The translations under genes were made by a program, and so were the position numbers. The notes beneath the pieces were generated by a model. That model saw nothing but the letters and a program-made list of their open reading frames with translations. It made no database searches and had not been told where the DNA came from. Of a stretch of DNA of 64,000 nucleotides, positions 61,156-64,000 are shown piece by piece; within the stretch, counting starts at the first letter, position 1; each line of letters starts with the position of its first letter. Origin of the DNA: Amphirosellinia nigrospora. Lineage: Eukaryota > Ascomycota > Sordariomycetes > Xylariales > Xylariaceae. The stretch spans positions 8,265,058-8,329,057 of the forward strand of contig SCHM01000003.1 in the NCBI GenBank assembly GCA_004123355.1, read 5' to 3'.

Positions 61156-61946
61156 TCACTTTTTAACACTCATGGCCGTTTCGATGCGCCGAATAATCCT
61201 CGCAGGGTTTCCTGCAACGAAGTGATATGGCGGAACGTCCTAGTCGTCGTTAGTACCTCTGAGTTCTCTAACAAGCTTGAGACTTACCTTGGTTACAACG
61301 GAGCCTGCGCCGACCGTGCTACCACGGCCAATTCTCACTCCAGCTAGGATGAGAGCACTGCCGCCTATCCAGACATCGTCCTCAACATGGATCTCTTTCC
61401 AGCCTCTGGTCCGTTAAGTCCCTGGCGAACCGCCGGGTCCATGGGGTGAATTGCACCATAGAGACAAACGTTTGGCCCGAATAAGACATTCTCTCCAATA
61501 GTGATTAGACAAGTATCAAGTACAAGTAAGTTGAGTTGAGAAACGTCCCTTTCCCAACTTTGAAGTTAATCCCATGATCAATGGAAATTGGTCCATCAAC
61601 ATGGGGATCTGTATCTTTAAATAATTCCTCGTCGGCCTTGGGGTCAGGGTTAGCCGGCGGTAGGGGCCGAGAATCTCCGATTATGCTTTGTGCATTGTTA
61701 GCTAATTCCTCTCTACGAGCTGACCACATTCTAGTAACAACGCGTGATTCAATAGAAAGGAAGAGAAAGGGGCTCCCCTTACTCTCGCCATAATTCGACG
61801 CGTCGGCGCCTGGACTCATTTATCTGCCTGCAATTGAACGCAGCGCAAGCCTTCTTGCAACGAGTTCTATTGGCTTGGAGGTCTTCGTCCCAAGCCCAAT
61901 ACAGTTCCCCTTTGAGCATCTTTTCCCATTCTTTTGAACTCGTCAT
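61156..61946 (-). CDS. Maltose/galactoside O-acetyltransferase (NodL-LacA family)
   Basis: Left-handed beta-helix acyltransferase using acetyl-CoA on sugars; cytosolic. Start at 61946: MTSSKEWEKMLKGELYWAWD, DLQANRTRCKKACAAFN (the maltose-acetyltransferase N-terminal helical part). A 52-nt intron (about 61741-61792, GTAAGG...TAG) joins in phase to MWSARREELANNAQSIIG. Hexapeptide-repeat region: DGPISIDHGINFKVGKGTFL, an intron near 61502-61550, LITIGENVLFGPNVCLYGAI with catalytic His in GAIHPMDP, then HVEDDVWIGGSALILAGVRI and GRGSTVGAGSVVTK. A last intron (about 61241-61289) is followed by DVPPYHFVAGNPARIIRRIE ending at 61156. One base appears missing near 61395 (GK-E-IHVE). Otherwise full length. 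Confidence 0.88.
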
Positions 61947-63159
61947 CGTAAACAACAGATATGGTGTAAATAGTGTTTTGACGTAATATCAAATATAATG
62001 CAGAATGCATATACCGACAATGTAGTTAGGACACTGTATTTTTTTGACAAAAAGTTTGATCTTCGTCACCTCGACTCATACGCAGAAACAGGGTTGCGCC
62101 ACTGCTATAAGTACCGGCAACCACATACTTTTAATCTCAAACTTCCCAGATAAGCAAAATCAAGAGTTCCGAAGCGAACAGTCGCATTGACAAATGTACT
62201 CGACTACCTAATACGGCAATTCATCGAGCAGGCGGGGTAAGAAATGTGAAGCAAAATACCTACTTCGTAAATTGAAACCTACAATTTAGTATTATATTTA
62301 CGGGCAGCAATCGGGCTAACTGCAGGCGATCTGGTGCCCAATGTCATGACTTGTTGCTAAGATATGTTTCATTCGTCACTTCATGTCACAGTTTCGAAAT
62401 AAATAGCGCTGATGGTATTCTATATAAAGAGACGGATGGTGAAATCGCCAACGAAGAGTACGTTACCATTGTTGCTCATGATTCTCGCTCGGGTTGTGCC
62501 TCAGGGCAGAGAGTAATTGGTATGCAACCGGCCGAACCTGGTGGCGACCCCAAAAGGCAAGCGTTACCATATCAGGAATAGAAACCAGCAACTAAGCAAG
62601 CATTCACATACCCCTCACGCAGAGAAGACAAGGATGATACGGGACTTAGTCATATTTGGAGAAAAGGGAATTGGGGTGCAGAAAGATGGGGTCGCCAGAA
62701 AGCCTCGGCAACTTTTCGACCAAGGACAAAATGTTTAATCAAACCGACCTAACCTGCATATGAATCGATACTGGATGCATTAGGCGTTAAACCCCTGGCC
62801 TGAGGCAATTCGCAGAGGTATTCACCCTCTTCGCACGGATAGCCCAGCTAAGCGAAAATGATGCAACCAATCCCGAAAGATTTGATCTGGTCCGAACGTG
62901 ACAGGGAGGCAACTTGGCGGAAACCCTAAATATGGAAAGACTTTCAACCTACCCCGCCCCCGCTCCTATTCTTGTGTCTAGGTAAACACTGTAAGCTACA
63001 TGCTTTCTGAACTGCCCGTGGATGTCCTACCTTCGTAAGTATGTCTTGATATTAGGCACTTACCTCACATTCAATGGCCTACCCTTTGCACATATTTGCT
63101 TTCCCGCCTTAAAGGTCCCATCCTCAGTTTTCCCTCAGTTTTCCCTCAGCACAGTCGTC
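61947..63159. other. Divergent spacer (acetyltransferase / amine oxidase)
   Basis: About 1.2 kb with two promoters. Short frames at 62351-62738 look random. A tandem 'ccctcagttttc' occurs just before the amine oxidase start (about 63121-63150). Confidence 0.45.
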
Positions 63160-64000
63160 ATGTCTCCTTATCATGCTAACCTATCCAGTGACGGCTACGT
63201 TTATACAAAGAAAGAAGGGTTGGTCGGTGGCCTCCGCACTTACGGCGTTGTCAAGCCTGAGCGTCAAATTCGAGAGTCTGATGACAATAATGTCTGGGAC
63301 GCCGTCGTCATCGGCGCCGGCTACGCTGGTTTGATTGCTGCACGTGACCTTGTTAAAGTTGGTGAGTGTAAAGGGCCGAGAGGAATAAGAACTTCAAAAG
63401 TCGCTGATACCTAAAAGGCAAGAAGACCCTTCTTCTTGAGGCTCGCGATCGTGTTGGCGGCCGAACATGGAGTGCTGAGGTCGACGGCACCACGTTTGAG
63501 ATGGGCGGCACATGGGTTTCGCATAATCATGGCCGTCTGTTCGCCGAGATGCAACGGTACGGCCTCAAGGATGACGTCTCGATGACCCGCACTAAAGACG
63601 GTGGTTGCGATTACTTCACACTAGACACCGGCTCGGGCTCACGAAAGTTCACGCATCAGGAGGCCGGTGAAATGACAGCTAAGGCCTGGAATATCTTTAT
63701 TAACTATGATGGTAATAACGGCCGAGATATCTGCCCCCTTCCGCATTCCACCCTTGGCAATTCTCGTGTCAGCTTCAGTCAGGTCCAGGCCGTCGACCAG
63801 CTCTCTTGCCGTGACCGTATTGATCAGATTAAAGGTCAACTGACAGACGACGAGCTCGCCCTCCTTGAATCTATAGTGCCCCATATTGGCGGCGGCTCCG
63901 TTGAAAACTTTGGTTTCCTTGAGTTGATCCGTGCCCATGCCTTGCAAAATTACGAAATCGCAACATTCGAAGAGGTTTGGACTCTCTATAAGATCCGTCA
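63160..64000 (+). CDS. Flavin monoamine oxidase, N-terminal part (runs off the window)
   Basis: FAD-dependent amine oxidase of the MAO type, deaminating primary amines. Start at 63160 (MSPYHANLSSDGYVYTKKEG). Exon 1 ends at 63361 within the dinucleotide fold: VWDAVVIGAGYAGLIAARDL (GxGxxG). A 56-nt intron (63362-63417, GTGAGT...AAAG) joins in phase to GKKTLLLEARDRVGGRTWSA, the second FAD motif. MGGTWVSHNHGRLFAEMQRY and GLKDDVSMTRTKD follow. The frame then stays open to the end of the window (VPHIGGGSVENFGFLELIRA, FEEVWTLYKIR). About half of a typical enzyme of roughly 480-500 residues is present. The covalent-FAD Cys region lies beyond the window. No frame break seen. Confidence 0.92.

Overview
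The window looks like nuclear DNA of a filamentous ascomycete (Pezizomycotina). Introns are short (about 50-95 nt) with GTRAGT-type donors and CTRAC-like branch points. The gene set is typical: a HET-domain protein, HeLo-like and ankyrin STAND-type proteins, a P450, a bZIP-DUF3425 regulator, secreted plant-cell-wall and unknown proteins, an FSH1 hydrolase, and an Sfh1/Snf5 chromatin subunit. Genes lie on both strands without operons. No retroelement, virus-like element, CRISPR array or rRNA was seen. One tRNA-Gly(GCC) is present.

Layout. 0.5-6.4 kb: an Arg/Cys-rich hypothetical protein, a secreted DUF6923 protein, a nitroreductase. 7.6-16.3 kb: a membrane-anchored AAA ATPase, a HeLo-like pseudokinase, an active protein kinase fused to a YTH (m6A-reader) domain, and a HET protein. 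17.7-29.8 kb: P450, FSH1-type hydrolase, pectate lyase, NmrA-like protein, bZIP regulator and two secreted proteins of unknown function. 30.3-43.5 kb: DUF1295 membrane protein, Sfh1/Snf5, glutathione transferase, a basic hypothetical protein, a large ankyrin protein, tRNA-Gly. 44-52 kb: a disordered alpha/beta hydrolase, a sterol-desaturase-family membrane protein, a divergent kinase. 53.6-64 kb: acyl-CoA-oxidase-like enzyme, MDR oxidoreductase, SDR, M28 aminopeptidase, maltose O-acetyltransferase and the start of a monoamine oxidase.

The best candidate for something new is at 9.75-13.97 kb. A HeLo-like pseudokinase, whose layout resembles the animal necroptosis effector MLKL, starts 406 bp from a divergent gene whose eight exons join in phase into a 572-residue kinase-YTH protein. 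All kinase catalytic residues and all three YTH aromatic-cage tryptophans are present. An RNA-reading kinase beside a pseudokinase effector is reminiscent of ZBP1-RIPK3-MLKL; that functional link is inference.

Data caution: many otherwise good genes, including the probably essential sfh1, are interrupted by single missing bases, nearly always deletions and often in short homopolymers. This suggests assembly errors more than mass gene death, so many 'pseudogenes' here may be intact in the organism.
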